Of a DNA stretch of 64,000 nt, positions 51,610-62,900 are shown in pieces. The DNA comes from Unio delphinus. Taxonomy: Eukaryota; Mollusca; Bivalvia; Unionida; Unionidae. The stretch lies in assembly GCA_029339505.1 (NCBI GenBank), contig JAQISU010000032.1, positions 5,642,001 to 5,706,000 on the forward strand, written 5' to 3'. How positions within the stretch are numbered: the stretch's first letter is position 1; each line of letters starts with the position of its first letter. Under the pieces are notes generated by a model. The model saw nothing but the letters and a program-made list of their open reading frames with translations. It did no database searches and was not told the DNA's origin. A program made the translations under genes and the position numbers.

Positions 51610-51751
51610 CAATGTTCCTTCTAAGCGAACGGCATTGTGCAAACAATTTACAGTGACTTGCGCAGAATTTAATGTTGGATTGATAATTCAGCTGCGCAGG
51701 AATGTCTGAGCAGCTGCATGGCCACGCAAATGCAGCTTAGAGGAAACATTA
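51610..51751. mobile_element. hAT-like MITE, copy 4
   Basis: 142 bp, inverted ends CAATGTTCCTTCTAAG / CTTAGAGGAAACATT. It is flanked by ACCTTGGG (51602-51609) and ACCCTGGG (51752-51759), 7 of 8 matching. Confidence 0.78.
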
Positions 51752-52110
51752 ACCCTGGGGCCAATGCTTGTTGTATAAATGTCTTGATTATAAGATGGAA
51801 ATATCAATAGTTTTCAAGTTCCAACCAATATTGCTGTGTGAATTCCATGAATAAATTCCCATTTTATATATCAATGAAGTTTATATATGCTGAAGTGGCA
51901 GACCTATGAACAGTCTCTAAGTTATGACCCAGAGGCACAATCCATATAAGGCCAGAGAGACCGACAAGTCAACGATGGTTGCAATAATGACTTGGGCTTT
52001 AGATGAGAAAGTGTATATGTTGTAGTGTGGGGATCGAAATGGCTATGATAGATGGGATGGGCCACAGGGTATAATGACAGAAACAGGAGAACAACACAGA
52101 GGTAATGTTG

Positions 52111-52357
52111 TTGTTGTTGTAGGGTTTAACGCCATTTTTAAGCACATGATAGGCTATACATGGCAGCCAGTATTTTTGGTGGAGGAAGAACCTGGGAAAT
52201 CCCCCAGAAAGAACCACCAACCCACGAGAAGGTACTGGCAAGCTTTCTCACATAACTACATTAGCCGAATCTTAGACTCGAACCCATGCAGACGGGGGTG
52301 AGATGGCAGTGATCCATAACGGAGAGCACTTTAGACCACTCGGCCACTTGGGGCCCC
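52111..52357 (-). mobile_element. tRNA-Leu-like SINE copy (minus) with target duplication
   Basis: A complete copy. Read on the minus strand: GGGGGCCCCAAGTGGCCG..., A box GTGGCCGAGTGGTCTAAAG, B box GGGTTCGAGTC, body, and a tail ending in CAA repeats. It is flanked by the 14 bp duplication CAGAGGTAATGTTG (52097-52110 and 52358-52371). The A box is typical of Leu/Ser-type tRNA genes. Confidence 0.93.
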
Positions 52358-52371
52358 CAGAGGTAATGTTG

Positions 52372-54025
52372 GTTTAAGAGAGAGTTACTTTTATTCTTAT
52401 GCAAGAATCCATATGCATCATCACTAATGATTTGTATCAAAATATGTAGACATAAATTATGGGGTGACATTTAGAGCACCCCCACCCTACAACACACACT
52501 CATGAAGAAAAATAAAGCAACACAAAGTTCATAAGCATGTATAAGTGTTGCAGGTGTGGACAAATTCCTATAGATTGTTTTAGAAATTAAGGGTTTAAAA
52601 ATTGTTTTAACATTGAGTTGATGATGATGGTGGTGCAGATAACTACATCAGCATCACGGATAAAATTAAGATCAAGAAAACATTGTTTATTCATCTCTGC
52701 TTTCATAAAAGTTTTGGTTATGTTGATCCTTGTTTGTCATGTAGAGGAGGGGTCTCATTATTGGCTCCATTGAATGGAGTCATGGGATGGGGATGGTGGT
52801 CTAAGGTCAGATGTAAACAGCTCTTAGAATGACATTTTCAAATATTTTGTGACCAAACTTCATGCATGCAGTCAGCCACACATCATGTACATCAAAGCTT
52901 GCCAGTAGCTTCTCATGGGTTTGTCATGTATGTGACAGATTTTAGTTATGACCTCAGGGTCACTTGTGGGTTTGGGGTGAAAAAAGTTGGGGTTTGGGAT
53001 ATGCATTGAAAATGTACTCAGAGGACATTACCTCCTAGGTTAGGAGCGGCTGTTGCAGCACAGGTGGATCTTCCCTCCCGCTTATACCACAGATTTTCTA
53101 TGCTTCACTCATCTCCATTGATCTGTATCAGGACAAATTTACATGCAAAAACATAAACTAGTCATTGAGACAGTCTATGAAAATTAGAGAACGTTCTGTA
53201 GGAAACATGTTTTTTTTTTTTATATAGTTTTTTAGATTTCCCTCTCAGAGTACACAGGCATACCTTATACTTATATTTCTATTTGAAGAGAGATTGTTGT
53301 TTTCAGCTGTTTAGAAGGGCTATTGGTGAATCCTGCCAAACATGCTCAAATTCTCCAAATGTCTGGTTCTCATCTTTACAATTTTATTACGTATTTTGAG
53401 CTGCTTATACCAGTATCATACTCTTCAATGCCATGATGTCTTGTAGTGCTTTGTCCAAGAAAAACTTTGTTAACCATTGCCTTAAGATTTTTTCAAAAAC
53501 CTCACCCTTTCTAGCTTTAAGATTTATTTTCATTCTGTCATATTCACGAGAATGAGCAAGCTTCATGCCTTGTTTGTACATAAAAGATGTTTATGGTTCA
53601 GGTCAGTTTCTTGATAATTTACCCAGTGTTTTTATGTGGGTTGGGGATGATCATGGTGGGTTTTCATGTCAAGTTAGGGCCTTACAGTTCTGTTTACCCA
53701 TTTCAGAAGGGAGAAAAGTTTTGAAGCATCTCTTCTTGTCAGTCAAGGTTTCTGCTTATATTTCAGCATCTACCATTTCGAGGTGGATTGTTACTCTATC
53801 AAGAATTTGGTTCCTCGCTAATTTTAATGCACCAGAGAAAATGCTTTCTTTCTTTTCTTATGCCCAATAGTTAGGGTAAAAATGTAACCCAGTCTGATGA
53901 TGCCTTCCTAACAGTAGTGGTTACTGTGTGGGTGAGTTTGTCATTTGTATACGTTTTGTTGGGGCAATCAGCAAACAGGTGATGTTTTATATTCTAGCTC
54001 AGATTTAATTCATGAAGTATATATA
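52372..54025. other. Unannotated stretch
   Basis: No domain or element end was recognised. The frame at 53565-53870 has no known motif. Confidence 0.4.
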
Positions 54026-54901
54026 CAGTATTTTCGCGCATATAATGCATGCATTATGTGAGTTTTTACAATCAGTGCAACCCCCTGGCGCAGTATATGC
54101 ATAAGTGCGTTATCCCAGTTTTTTTTTACAGCCAAAAGCGCATCGATGAATTTCGAGCAATCACTCTCATAAACCGGTGACAATTAATAAAAGATTACTT
54201 TCATACACATACATTATAAATGAGGTTTTTTCAAATCTTTAAGTAGAAAATAAACAATTCGAAGTTGACAGTGTTTCACTGCTTGCGCATCTGTATGTTA
54301 GTTATAGGATGTAAAGAATATCTTTTATTCGCACTAGGCATATACTAACTTGCATTATAAGAATATATTTCTTGTAATTTCTATCTTTTATTCGCACTAG
54401 GCATATAATAACTTGCATTATAAGAATATATTTCTTGTTATTTCTATGTAGGACAAAAACCGATGATCGGTTTAAATTGGATTTCTACAAATGATAATCA
54501 GTTTTGGAAAAAACCCGATATTAACATCCCTATACCGGTATGCGTGCATTCCAGCCGGAATTTAGCGGAAACTAGTAAATACACATAGTTTTATAGCTGT
54601 TGCTATTTTGCCTCTGTTTACGTGACAAATATTACGACATGGCATTTACGACTGTACTGGTAATACCGGTATTTATTACAAGCAGAAAGGAATAAAGGTG
54701 CAGGCATTAAATCGCTGGATGGTGAGCGAGAGACGATAAACAGCCTAGTAACGCGTATCAGATGGGGCACCTCTGGCAGTCCTGTGTTCCTGCAGTCCTG
54801 TGTTACTGCAGTCCTGTGTTGGTTACTGTGCAGTATATGCATGGGCACGCAATCCATGTGTGCATTATACACATAGGCACATTATATGTGAGAAAATACA
54901 G
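54026..54901. mobile_element. Possible non-autonomous pogo-like element
   Basis: The left end CAGTATTTTCGCGCATATAATGC and the right end (reverse complement CTGTATTTTCTCACATATAATG) form an imperfect inverted repeat of about 24 bp flanked by TA on both sides. There is no transposase inside. It contains a 64 bp tandem duplication (54319-54446) and a three-unit GCAGTCCTGTGTT repeat near 54774-54822. TA flanks fit the Tc1/mariner/pogo superfamily, but the family is inferred only from the ends. Confidence 0.55.
54319..54446. repeat. 64 bp tandem duplication
   Basis: Units start at 54319 and 54383 (ATCTTTTATTCGCACTAGGC), nearly identical. Confidence 0.93.
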
Positions 54902-55071
54902 TACAGTAAAAGGAACAAAATGTTGACGATATTTAAATTGGACAACTTTAGTTTTCTGAATCTGCTAATTAAAAAAAAGCAATTAAAAAGGGGCACGATG
55001 ATGTAATCTTTCATGCTTAATTTAATGTTTCAAATGAGATAATTGTATTCAGTTTAATAAACTGTTTATTC

Positions 55072-55145
55072 TCCAACTGCAAATTGCACAGATCAAGATC
55101 TGCCATCGCAGAATGCATCAGCAGATCTGGGTATATGCAGTTTGA
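55072..55145. repeat. Palindromic small repeat, copy 2
   Basis: CAACTGCAAATTGCACAGATC... and ...CAGATCTGGGTATATGCAGTTTG form an imperfect hairpin related to 45468-45540. Confidence 0.7.
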
Positions 55146-55619
55146 TAGGAGTAATCAGTAGAATAAGCAACATAGACTCTGGTCTGCTGGTGCATTATGC
55201 TTTGGCAGATTAGGGTCTTAAGTTTCACAGATCTTCATGGCAACAATATCACTTTTTCTTTTTAAAAATAATTCAGATAATGTTAAAAAACATGAATACA
55301 TGTTCTGAAGTTGAATTATTTTGTCAATTTCACCTCAAACTTGGAACATAAATTGAGAACAACAACACTGCTTATTTATTAGTATTTGTTCCCAAGTTTC
55401 AGGCATTTTTTTTCTTCCATTGACTTCAGTTCTTCATGAAGTCATAATAGACTTAAGCTGGGTGCTGACTTATTTTCTGAATTATCCTTTATATTATTTA
55501 AAGTCTTTTACTTCCTCTTTTCATTCTCTGATTCCTGGAAGTCCCCTGGTAGTAATACCTTTCTCTAAATATAGCATTACAGTGCTGACATTATACCATT
55601 TTTACTCACTTATAAGTAA

Positions 55620-55695
55620 GTCCAACTGCAAACTGCACAGACCCAGATCTGTCATTGCATAATGCACTAGTATTTTCCACATGTTTCCATGCAGT
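55620..55695. repeat. Palindromic small repeat, copy 3
   Basis: CAACTGCAAACTGCACAGACCCAGATCTG matches the left arm of the 45468 hairpin. The right arm is eroded to CATGCAGTTTG. Confidence 0.7.
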
Positions 55696-55699
55696 TTGT

Positions 55700-57480
55700 T
55701 AACAATAATTAGTAGAACAAAAAACATTAACCCTGATGAGCAGGCAAATTATGCTATGGCAGATCATGCTCTTTGCTGTTTGTACTTTTCATGATCTTAT
55801 AAAGGAGTATATATGGTAGCTTGTTACTATTCATAGACTCCACTACATGCATAGATACATAGAATTGCACTGGATAGCAGTAAACATGGATGTACCAGAT
55901 AGTGCTGGCAGCCAATAATACAGCTGACTAAGGGTCAGTGAATGGGAAACCAGGCTTGGATTATTTCAAATGAAGTTTAGAATGAAAAAATGTACCAATG
56001 GTGGTCACTCAATGTGGACAACTAAAATCACAAATGGTCAGTATTTATTTTGTGTTAGTTTTCTTTGGAAATGTATTATTAAACTATATATACAGTTACA
56101 ATTTGATCATTTCATACACTTTCTGTACAGTACATTCCATAGGAGTACTGCATAAAAGTACATTTTGATAGAAGTACTTGATATAAATTGCACACTTAAT
56201 TTTGATAGGATTACTCTATACAGTTCCTGTACAGTACATTGGAAGGATTGCTTTTGTATGAATTGCACAGTACATTTTCATACACAGTACATTTTTTTTT
56301 TTATATAGGATTAGTGTTGTGATACATTATTGTCTGGTTGATTTTGATGGATAATATTAACATAGTGAGATTTATTGCTGCTTTTGGGTAGGGCTCAGTA
56401 GGTCTGTACAATATTAGTGTACCTGTTTAGTCGAGATGATGGATAGAATCATCGTGGTATGATTCTTTTGGCAAACCCTCTCCATCATGGTCTTGAGTGT
56501 AGTAATGCCACATTTTCTCATATTTTATTTCATTTTGCACAGAAGTGTGCAAATCTGGGGGAGGGAGAGATTTGGATGTGGAAAAGTGGTTTATTTGTGG
56601 AAAGGGTGGATTGGAGACTCCCCCACCCAGGTCTGAGGGTCAAGGCTATTATTGCAAACCACAAGTGATCCCTTTCTCATCCTTGTCCTTGTACTGAGAG
56701 TTCTGTGGTTCTCGTGAATTTGCATAAAACCTGCTTAATCTGATTACTAAAGAATTCATGCTTGGACAATTTTCTTGACTTTTCGAGTTCTTGTGCTGTT
56801 AAAATGATCCAGTTAAATTTTCTCTTCCAAGCATATCCATTTATTGAGCAATGAAACACGCACTTTCATTGATGTGTGGCAGATTGTTGTATTGTGTTGC
56901 TTAGCGATGGGAATCAGTCAGAAATTCATAATCGACAATTGGTTCCCCTCAACCAACTGATCATCAATTATAATTGATTACTAAGAGCAAATTTTTATTT
57001 TCGTTAAACAGTTATATCTTTGATCAAGAGTTCAATATATTTATAAATGTACAGGAGTAATCTCTTTTAAATTAATGACATGTATACTTTAACCTGACAA
57101 TAATATTACATTGTGTGTTATTTTTGTTCTACAACTTTGTTAAATGAATGCAACATTTTATGGCTGATCAGTCAAATGTAACTGAAATACTGCTACAATC
57201 CCCCAAAATTCTTTCATTCATATGTGATGTGTCTATAATATAAAGTATAGAAGGACATGTTTTCTTCTTTGTCATTGTTTATAAATACTACAAAAAATGT
57301 TACCATTTAACTGAAACAAATCAACAAAATGTGTTTAAATTTATTAACTCGACAATTTAACAACTTGACCATGTAATAATGACTAAATGGTCCTAATTAT
57401 GAATCATAAGGTTTCATTTTTGTAATTGTGAAGTGAATTAATAAAGTTCAGGTCAATTTTAGTAACTGGGAATTTTACTA
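55700..57480. other. Unannotated stretch before the Polinton-like element
   Basis: AT-rich DNA with loosely repeated TACAGTACATT words near 56125-56295. No gene recognised. Confidence 0.4.
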
Positions 57481-57487
57481 ACCTTTG

Positions 57488-57716
57488 AGCAGCAGAGAGG
57501 GTGAATCCTACAACGTTTTCAGACAAAATTTGATTGAAATCCTAAAACGAGCCGTCTTATAATCTTATTTTAACCAAAAAAAGGCGAACCCTACAACGTT
57601 TTCAGACAAAAAAATTGATTGAAATCTACATACGAAATCATTTTAACTAAAAAAATGAAAACGATTTTTCAATCAATTTTGGTCGCAACTTGTTGTCATC
57701 CACCCTCTCTGCTGCT
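57488..57716. repeat. Putative left terminal region with 16 bp inverted ends
   Basis: 57488-57503 (AGCAGCAGAGAGGGTG) is the exact reverse complement of 57701-57716. Inside, a segment with CTACAACGTTTTCAGAC occurs twice in direct orientation (about 57508 and 57591). A small hairpin CTAGTGAT-TTC-ATCACTAG follows at 57715-57733. Either this is a complex Polinton terminus or a short element sits beside the true end. Confidence 0.6.
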
Positions 57717-57771
57717 AGTGATTTCATCACTAGTGATTTCAGTTCTGGGTTAACAAAAATAAGAAATGATT

Positions 57772-58443
57772 TTAACCGAATATTTGATCCAGTCCGATAC
57801 GATATCGTGTCCGAGGATCATGTAAATTTATTGTTGCGAATCCGTGCGGAGTCGACTGAGCATGACTAAAGAAATCTCTAAATTGATTGAAGTCCATATC
57901 AGAACACCATGTCTGCCAAATATTTCGTAGCGTATGAGTATCAACTCCGTTGAATACAGACAATAAATTGCAGTTATCTCTGATGACTTTTGGAACCTGA
58001 GTGTAGCGTTGAGTGACATATATCACGTCAGTGTTTTTGTGACGCCCACGGGAAAATATTCTAGCAGGATTTTTTTGTTTATCCAACATTATATCGTCGT
58101 ATACGACTAAATTGTTAATATCTCCATCAATATCATCAATGCTCGGTGCTTCATCGATATCGGTTATAAACTCAATAATACCCTCTCCGGATTTTTCTAC
58201 CGCGCTGTCGTTAAAATCTTTTAGCACTTCATAACATCGTTGATCATCTACGCTAGGGGCAATTAAATACAACTTATCCCACTTCATCCATCTCATTATT
58301 AAATTGAGCAACAATTGCGTTTTACCGGATCCAGATGGCCCGATTATAATCATCCAGATAGAGTTTGGTAGCGCTGCATGATGCTTAATTGGTTCTCTTG
58401 TTTTCGTCGCTGAAAAATCAATTATATCCATATTTCTATACAT
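57772..58443 (-). CDS. Polinton/adintovirus-type genome-packaging ATPase
   Basis: 223 residues. A FtsK/HerA (A32-like) ATPase thought to drive viral DNA into capsids. The Walker A motif GPSGSGKT is at residues 35-42. The Walker B stretch LVVYDD ends in Asp 116-117, and a YVTQRY...IRDNCN segment at 142-158 matches the conserved post-Walker-B region of this family. Length is typical of Polinton packaging ATPases. ATG at 58441-58443 is used; Met 5 is an alternative. Its start lies only 5 bp from the start of the divergent zinc-ribbon gene, so any promoter must overlap coding sequence. It ends at a TAA (57772-57774) next to the left terminal repeats. Confidence 0.92.
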   Translation of the reverse strand: MYRNMDIIDFSATKTREPIKHHAALPNSIWMIIIGPSGSGKTQLLLNLIMRWMKWDKLYLIAPSVDDQRCYEVLKDFNDSAVEKSGEGIIEFITDIDEAPSIDDIDGDINNLVVYDDIMLDKQKNPARIFSRGRHKNTDVIYVTQRYTQVPKVIRDNCNLLSVFNGVDTHTLRNIWQTWCSDMDFNQFRDFFSHAQSTPHGFATINLHDPRTRYRIGLDQIFG

Positions 58444-58448
58444 AAATT

Positions 58449-58634
58449 ATGGATCTATATTGTGTGAAGTGTAAAACGCGTACTGGCACAGATGACTTGA
58501 CGACGATTACAACTAAAAATAACCGATCAGCGCTTTCTGGTAAATGCGTGCAATGTGGTACAAAGAAATTTAGATTTGTGTCTATGAGATCTGATTTAAA
58601 AAAAAACGAGGAGGTGATATCGCAGCCAAATTAG
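58449..58634 (+). CDS. Small zinc-ribbon protein (DUF5679-like)
   Basis: 61 residues. Two CxxC pairs (CVKC at residues 5-8 and CVQCGTKKFR beginning near 36) separated by a basic loop, the pattern of a treble-clef or zinc-ribbon fold. The match to DUF5679-like proteins of Polinton-type elements is from pattern recognition. Function is unknown; nucleic-acid binding is plausible. After the zinc ribbon the tail ends LKKNEEVISQPN. The codons for the last Lys-Lys-Asn lie in an A9C run that forms a classical -1 frameshift heptamer at 58601-58607. The frame entered by slipping encodes a PLA2 domain. The protein may therefore exist both alone and as the N-terminal part of a longer product. Confidence 0.85.
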   Translation: MDLYCVKCKTRTGTDDLTTITTKNNRSALSGKCVQCGTKKFRFVSMRSDLKKNEEVISQPN

Positions 58635-58966
58635 CAAAACTCCCAGGAACCCCATGGGCAAAGTACCCCGGAGAAAAGCACCTTCCAGGATATAGCTACT
58701 GTGGACCGGGAACCAGACTTGATATCAGACTCAATAATCAAAATCAACCCAACCCCGGTGAAGAACCAATAAACGCCATTGATAAGGCCTGTCACCTTCA
58801 TGATGTTGCTTATAAAAGCAGCAATCTGCAACACAGGCATCTAGCAGATGTGAAATTAATTCATGCGTTAAATGCTATTCCTGATAAATCCTTCAAAGAA
58901 AAATTGGCTTCATTTTTAATAAAATCGGCTATGAAAAGTAAATTGATGTTAGGTGCCGGTAATTAA
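58595..58966 (+). CDS. Parvovirus-type phospholipase A2 domain, in the -1 frame
   Basis: The frame opens at 58595 and ends with TAA at 58964-58966. It has no ATG before the domain. It shows the calcium-binding loop motif YCGPGT (around 58700) and the catalytic CHLHDVAYK motif (His at 58799, Asp next). These are the two signatures of viral VP1-unique-region-type PLA2, also known from adintoviruses. Family members are thought to help particles breach endosomal membranes; the role here is inferred. Because there is no start codon and the frame overlaps the zinc-ribbon gene by 40 bases, translation most likely comes by -1 frameshift at A AAA AAC (58601-58607). The integrase ATG follows 4 bp after the stop. 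Confidence 0.85.
   Translation, partial: FKKKRGGDIAAKLAKLPGTPWAKYPGEKHLPGYSYCGPGTRLDIRLNNQNQPNPGEEPINAIDKACHLHDVAYKSSNLQHRHLADVKLIHALNAIPDKSFKEKLASFLIKSAMKSKLMLGAGN
58601..58607 (+). promoter_or_regulatory. Candidate -1 ribosomal frameshift site (A AAA AAC)
   Basis: The heptamer is in the right register: zero-frame codons AAA and AAC, with the preceding A completing X XXY YYZ. It falls inside the short overlap of the zinc-ribbon and PLA2 frames. A stimulatory hairpin or pseudoknot downstream was not convincingly found by eye. The GGAACCCCATGGGCAAAG region at 58651-58668 is a possible weak hairpin. Confidence 0.6.
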
Positions 58967-58970
58967 TAAT

Positions 58971-59933
58971 ATGGAATCAATTTATTATTCCCCAAGAGGA
59001 TACTGGAGGGGTAAATCAGCAGTCCGTAAACTCGCTAGTGCTGCAAAAGTGAAAAAAACCACTGCGGCTCATTGGTTATCCAAACAGGCACTATGGCAAA
59101 TTTATCTACCACCGCCTAAACAAATTCAATTCTCACATTTTGATGTGACCGCTCCTAATGAAGTTCATCAGGCTGATATATTATTTCTGCCACATGATCG
59201 TGGTTACAAATATGCGCTAACCGTAGTTGATGTTGCGAGTCGATACAAGGAAGCAGAACCGCTGAAAACAAAATCGGCCACTGAAGTCGCTTCTGCATTT
59301 GAAAGGATTTATCGACGAGGTCCTCTGCACTGGCCAAATCTGTTACAAGTTGATCCTGGCAAGGAATTTCAGGGTGCAGTGTTATCTACAATGAAACATC
59401 ATAATGTCACCATACGACGAGGGCATACTGCGCTACATCGCGATCAGGCCATTGTAGAACGATTTAATCGGACGATTGCTGAGCGGTTATTTGGATATCA
59501 ATACGCAAAAGAATTCATTCAAGAAAAGCGATCCAGTGAATGGGTTAAAAGATTACCATCTGTGATTACTGCACTGAATAACGAGATTACTAGAACAATC
59601 AACATGAAACCTATCAACGCGATTAAAAAGAAGTCAATACCCGTACAACCACAAAAAGATTTCCCTAGAAACGCTAGCGTTTCCCAACCAATTCTTGGTA
59701 GTAATGTCATTGTGAGGTACTTATACGAACCAGGAGAGCTTGAAGGGGGTAGAAAAAGGGCTACTGATCCTATTTGGAGCATCACTACGCATAAGATATC
59801 TAGTATAACACGATCAACTGGTAGACCAGCAATCTATAAACTGGATTCAACTGCTCCTCAGCGAGGATTTACTCGACAACAACTACAAGTGATTCCCGAG
59901 GATACTCAATTGCCACCGCATGGTCTTAACTAG
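58971..59933 (+). CDS. Polinton retroviral-type integrase (DDE)
   Basis: 320 residues from ATG 58971. An in-frame GTG at 58953 lies inside the PLA2 gene and is less likely as a start. The enzyme would insert the element into host DNA. The N-terminal 60 residues are basic (YWRGKSAVRK...). The core follows: Asp in VHQADILFLP (about residue 69), Asp in LQVDPGKEF (about 128), and Glu in IVERFNRT (about 164), an acceptable DD-35-E pattern. The C-terminal part (NVIVRYLY...IYKLDS) looks like the SH3/chromo-like tail of such integrases. It overlaps the polymerase gene tail to tail by 8 bp. Confidence 0.93.
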   Translation: MESIYYSPRGYWRGKSAVRKLASAAKVKKTTAAHWLSKQALWQIYLPPPKQIQFSHFDVTAPNEVHQADILFLPHDRGYKYALTVVDVASRYKEAEPLKTKSATEVASAFERIYRRGPLHWPNLLQVDPGKEFQGAVLSTMKHHNVTIRRGHTALHRDQAIVERFNRTIAERLFGYQYAKEFIQEKRSSEWVKRLPSVITALNNEITRTINMKPINAIKKKSIPVQPQKDFPRNASVSQPILGSNVIVRYLYEPGELEGGRKRATDPIWSITTHKISSITRSTGRPAIYKLDSTAPQRGFTRQQLQVIPEDTQLPPHGLN

Positions 59934-62900
59934 CGCCGTTGCGTCTATTGCATTCAAGACAAGTCAACATCACATTATTTCTGACATGACCGAGATTGTT
60001 ATTTTTTCTGTCTACGGTGAATTGGCGAGGATCCTTATCCGAATACTGCCAACGCATTATACAATTGCAACTCGCGCAGTGATTATTCTGTTGTTTCTTC
60101 AAAGTGATTATTAATTCAGCATCAATATCAAATTCTCGTTGTTTTTTTTTGTCCTGTTGTTTGTAACCGGAGAGTTTTTTATTAATGATGCTAACATCAA
60201 TATCACTTATTGTTGTGTCATTATCATCGAAAACAACTCTTCGAAGTTGATTTATGTTTCGTACTCTGGATACTGCGAGATAGACTAAATTTGACCATTC
60301 GATGCGATTATCTACCATCCAAACAATTGTATCCGATATAGTCAATCCCTGTGAAGAGTGTATTGTTGCTGCGTATCCTAGCGTCCACGGGGATTTATTA
60401 GCACGCAATGCATCTTCAACGACATTGATATCAACCAGCACAATATCATTTAATACCAGAATTTGTTTTTCATTCTGTCCTGGAATATCAACTTCAATAT
60501 TCTGTTTTCGTGTATCCGATGGCCTATAACAAAGGGGTACTGGAAGCGTTGCAAATTTTTCTTTATGCAATTCAAATAACTTCATCTGAAGTGTATCCCT
60601 GACTATTTTTCTACTTGCAATGATCAAATCGTTTGGTCTCCACGCTTCCCAGAAATCATTCATTGGGGTTTCTGAAATCACTTCACGCGCTATTTCGCAT
60701 TGGATTCTATCCGGTTGTAATCTAATTAGCGCTTTGAACTCGCGTAATCGTTCATCAAGTGATCTATAATCAGTGGTGATTTCTTCATAGTAGTCTACAA
60801 AACCCTTTAGCCATTCATGTGGAGATGCACCGACAAATGGTGGTGGTTGGCCTTGATCCCCGCACATGACGACTTTTGTGTTTTTGGTTAACAACCACTC
60901 AAGAAATGTTTTTAATACATCTAATGACACTGTGCATATTTCATCCCAGATTATGATTTCAGGAATGAATTTATCACCCATTCGATCAGGAGTCCATTTG
61001 TCACCCTTCCATCGAAAGAAGCTGTGATAAGTGCAAGCATTTACCCCTCGTTGTATCATCTCTCTGGCGAGTCTGTGAGTCGGTGTTAGCACAATCATGT
61101 TAGTAGAAATACAAGTATTTCCACCACCACGATATAATTCAATTGCACGAGTTGTCTTTCCTGACCCACCACAACCGTTTAAATAAACTGTCTTGTATCT
61201 ACATACTGGATCAGATACCGGTGGTGCATTAGAAAATTCTGTAGAAACACTAGTGTTTCCAATTTCAATACGGTTACAACAAAGATATTTATCATCCATG
61301 GCAACGTCTGCGGATTCACAATACTCATGTAGCATCTCTTTTTTAAATCGCCAACGCCCCCAATTTTCTTCGGGATCTGTGAATGCCGCTACAGCTGATT
61401 TGTACTTATTGTGTATATACTTCGAATCAGTGGCCACTCTAACCGCGGTATTAGGAAATCTATTTATCATCGAAAATAGATTAATAGAAGCATAGGCTAA
61501 CATTGAACTTCTCAAATGTGTGTACTGGGAATTATATCCATCACAGTAGGTAACAACCGTACCTAATTTCTCACCATTGGATAGAAAAGCATCCTTACGG
61601 GATACAAGTTTTCCCTGTTTCATTAAATCCGCTACAATAAAATCGTATTCAGCGACATCTATGATCAACCGCGAAGAGTATTTCGCGTGATCGTATCGTC
61701 CACCCTGGGTAAATTTACCGATTATTCTTCTTCCGAGATCTTTTGTTTGTTCTTTTTTAATTTCAAATAACTTCTTAGACCAATTTATGATTTCTTCTTC
61801 ACTGAAATCTGGAAACTGTTTTCGTAGTTCGTTGATTATTCTATCTAGATTGGGTTGTGGTAGCCAAACTTCTTTCTGAGCTCGATAGCATATAATAGCC
61901 TCGGAAACAATCAACGATATTAGCATACCACAATCAATCATATATCTCAATAGCACTATTGGCATCCAGTGTTTTTCAGATAGGTGTCTACCGAGCCAAA
62001 CATAACTACACGGATGTAACCCTGTAGCTAATTCAAATGATATCACACGAGCGAATCCGGTTAAATCAAAATCAGGCAATGGTCCATTAATCGCAACACG
62101 AGTCATTTCATGCGTGGGGTGTCCAAATCGTTTGAAGTACTCAGCGCATTCCCCATACCCGAGAAAACTTCCGGGATAACACGCGGATATATCAATTGAA
62201 ATCATACCGTCACGATGGTATTTTGTATTCCACAGTCCTCCATGACCAAATTCGACGCAACTCAATTTAACATCCTCGAGAAAATCACTTCGTGTTGGAC
62301 GCCATGAGTTTTTTTCTCTTGCGAAGTGAGCTACCACTGATGGAATAGTAAAACTATCCGTGAGTAGTTTTTCATGGGAATTCTGCGGTGAAAAATCACT
62401 AGCGATTTTTCTCATTCTGTTATCTAATTCTTCAATGCGATATAATTCACCATTTGGTTTTACAAATTGATCGAATTCTTCATCACTTCTAAGTAACCAC
62501 ACTGACACAGGATCATCCTTACACAACGCATGAATAGCATAGAATAATTTCTCTTCATAGAAAACATCCCCGACGAACTCCTTGGGGATATATTTCACGG
62601 TTCGTTCTCGTGGAAATATTGTTACCGCAGGTGTCCACGCGTGTTTGTTATGATCAATAATCTGTATTGGTGCTCCATTTTTGTTATATTTCGGTTCGTA
62701 TAAAACCTCTCCGGTTATCGTCATAACGGTTATTGGGAATCGTAATGATGTTTCTAATTTAGCTATATCAGAAATCTTTGCACCATGCTGTTTCACTGTC
62801 AGTTCCCACTCGGTTATTTTCCTACGTCGCAGATCAGTTAGTTTATTTCCTCGGGATGCATTTGTGAAGTGCTCCATTACCCGTGTTGCTACACAATTAA

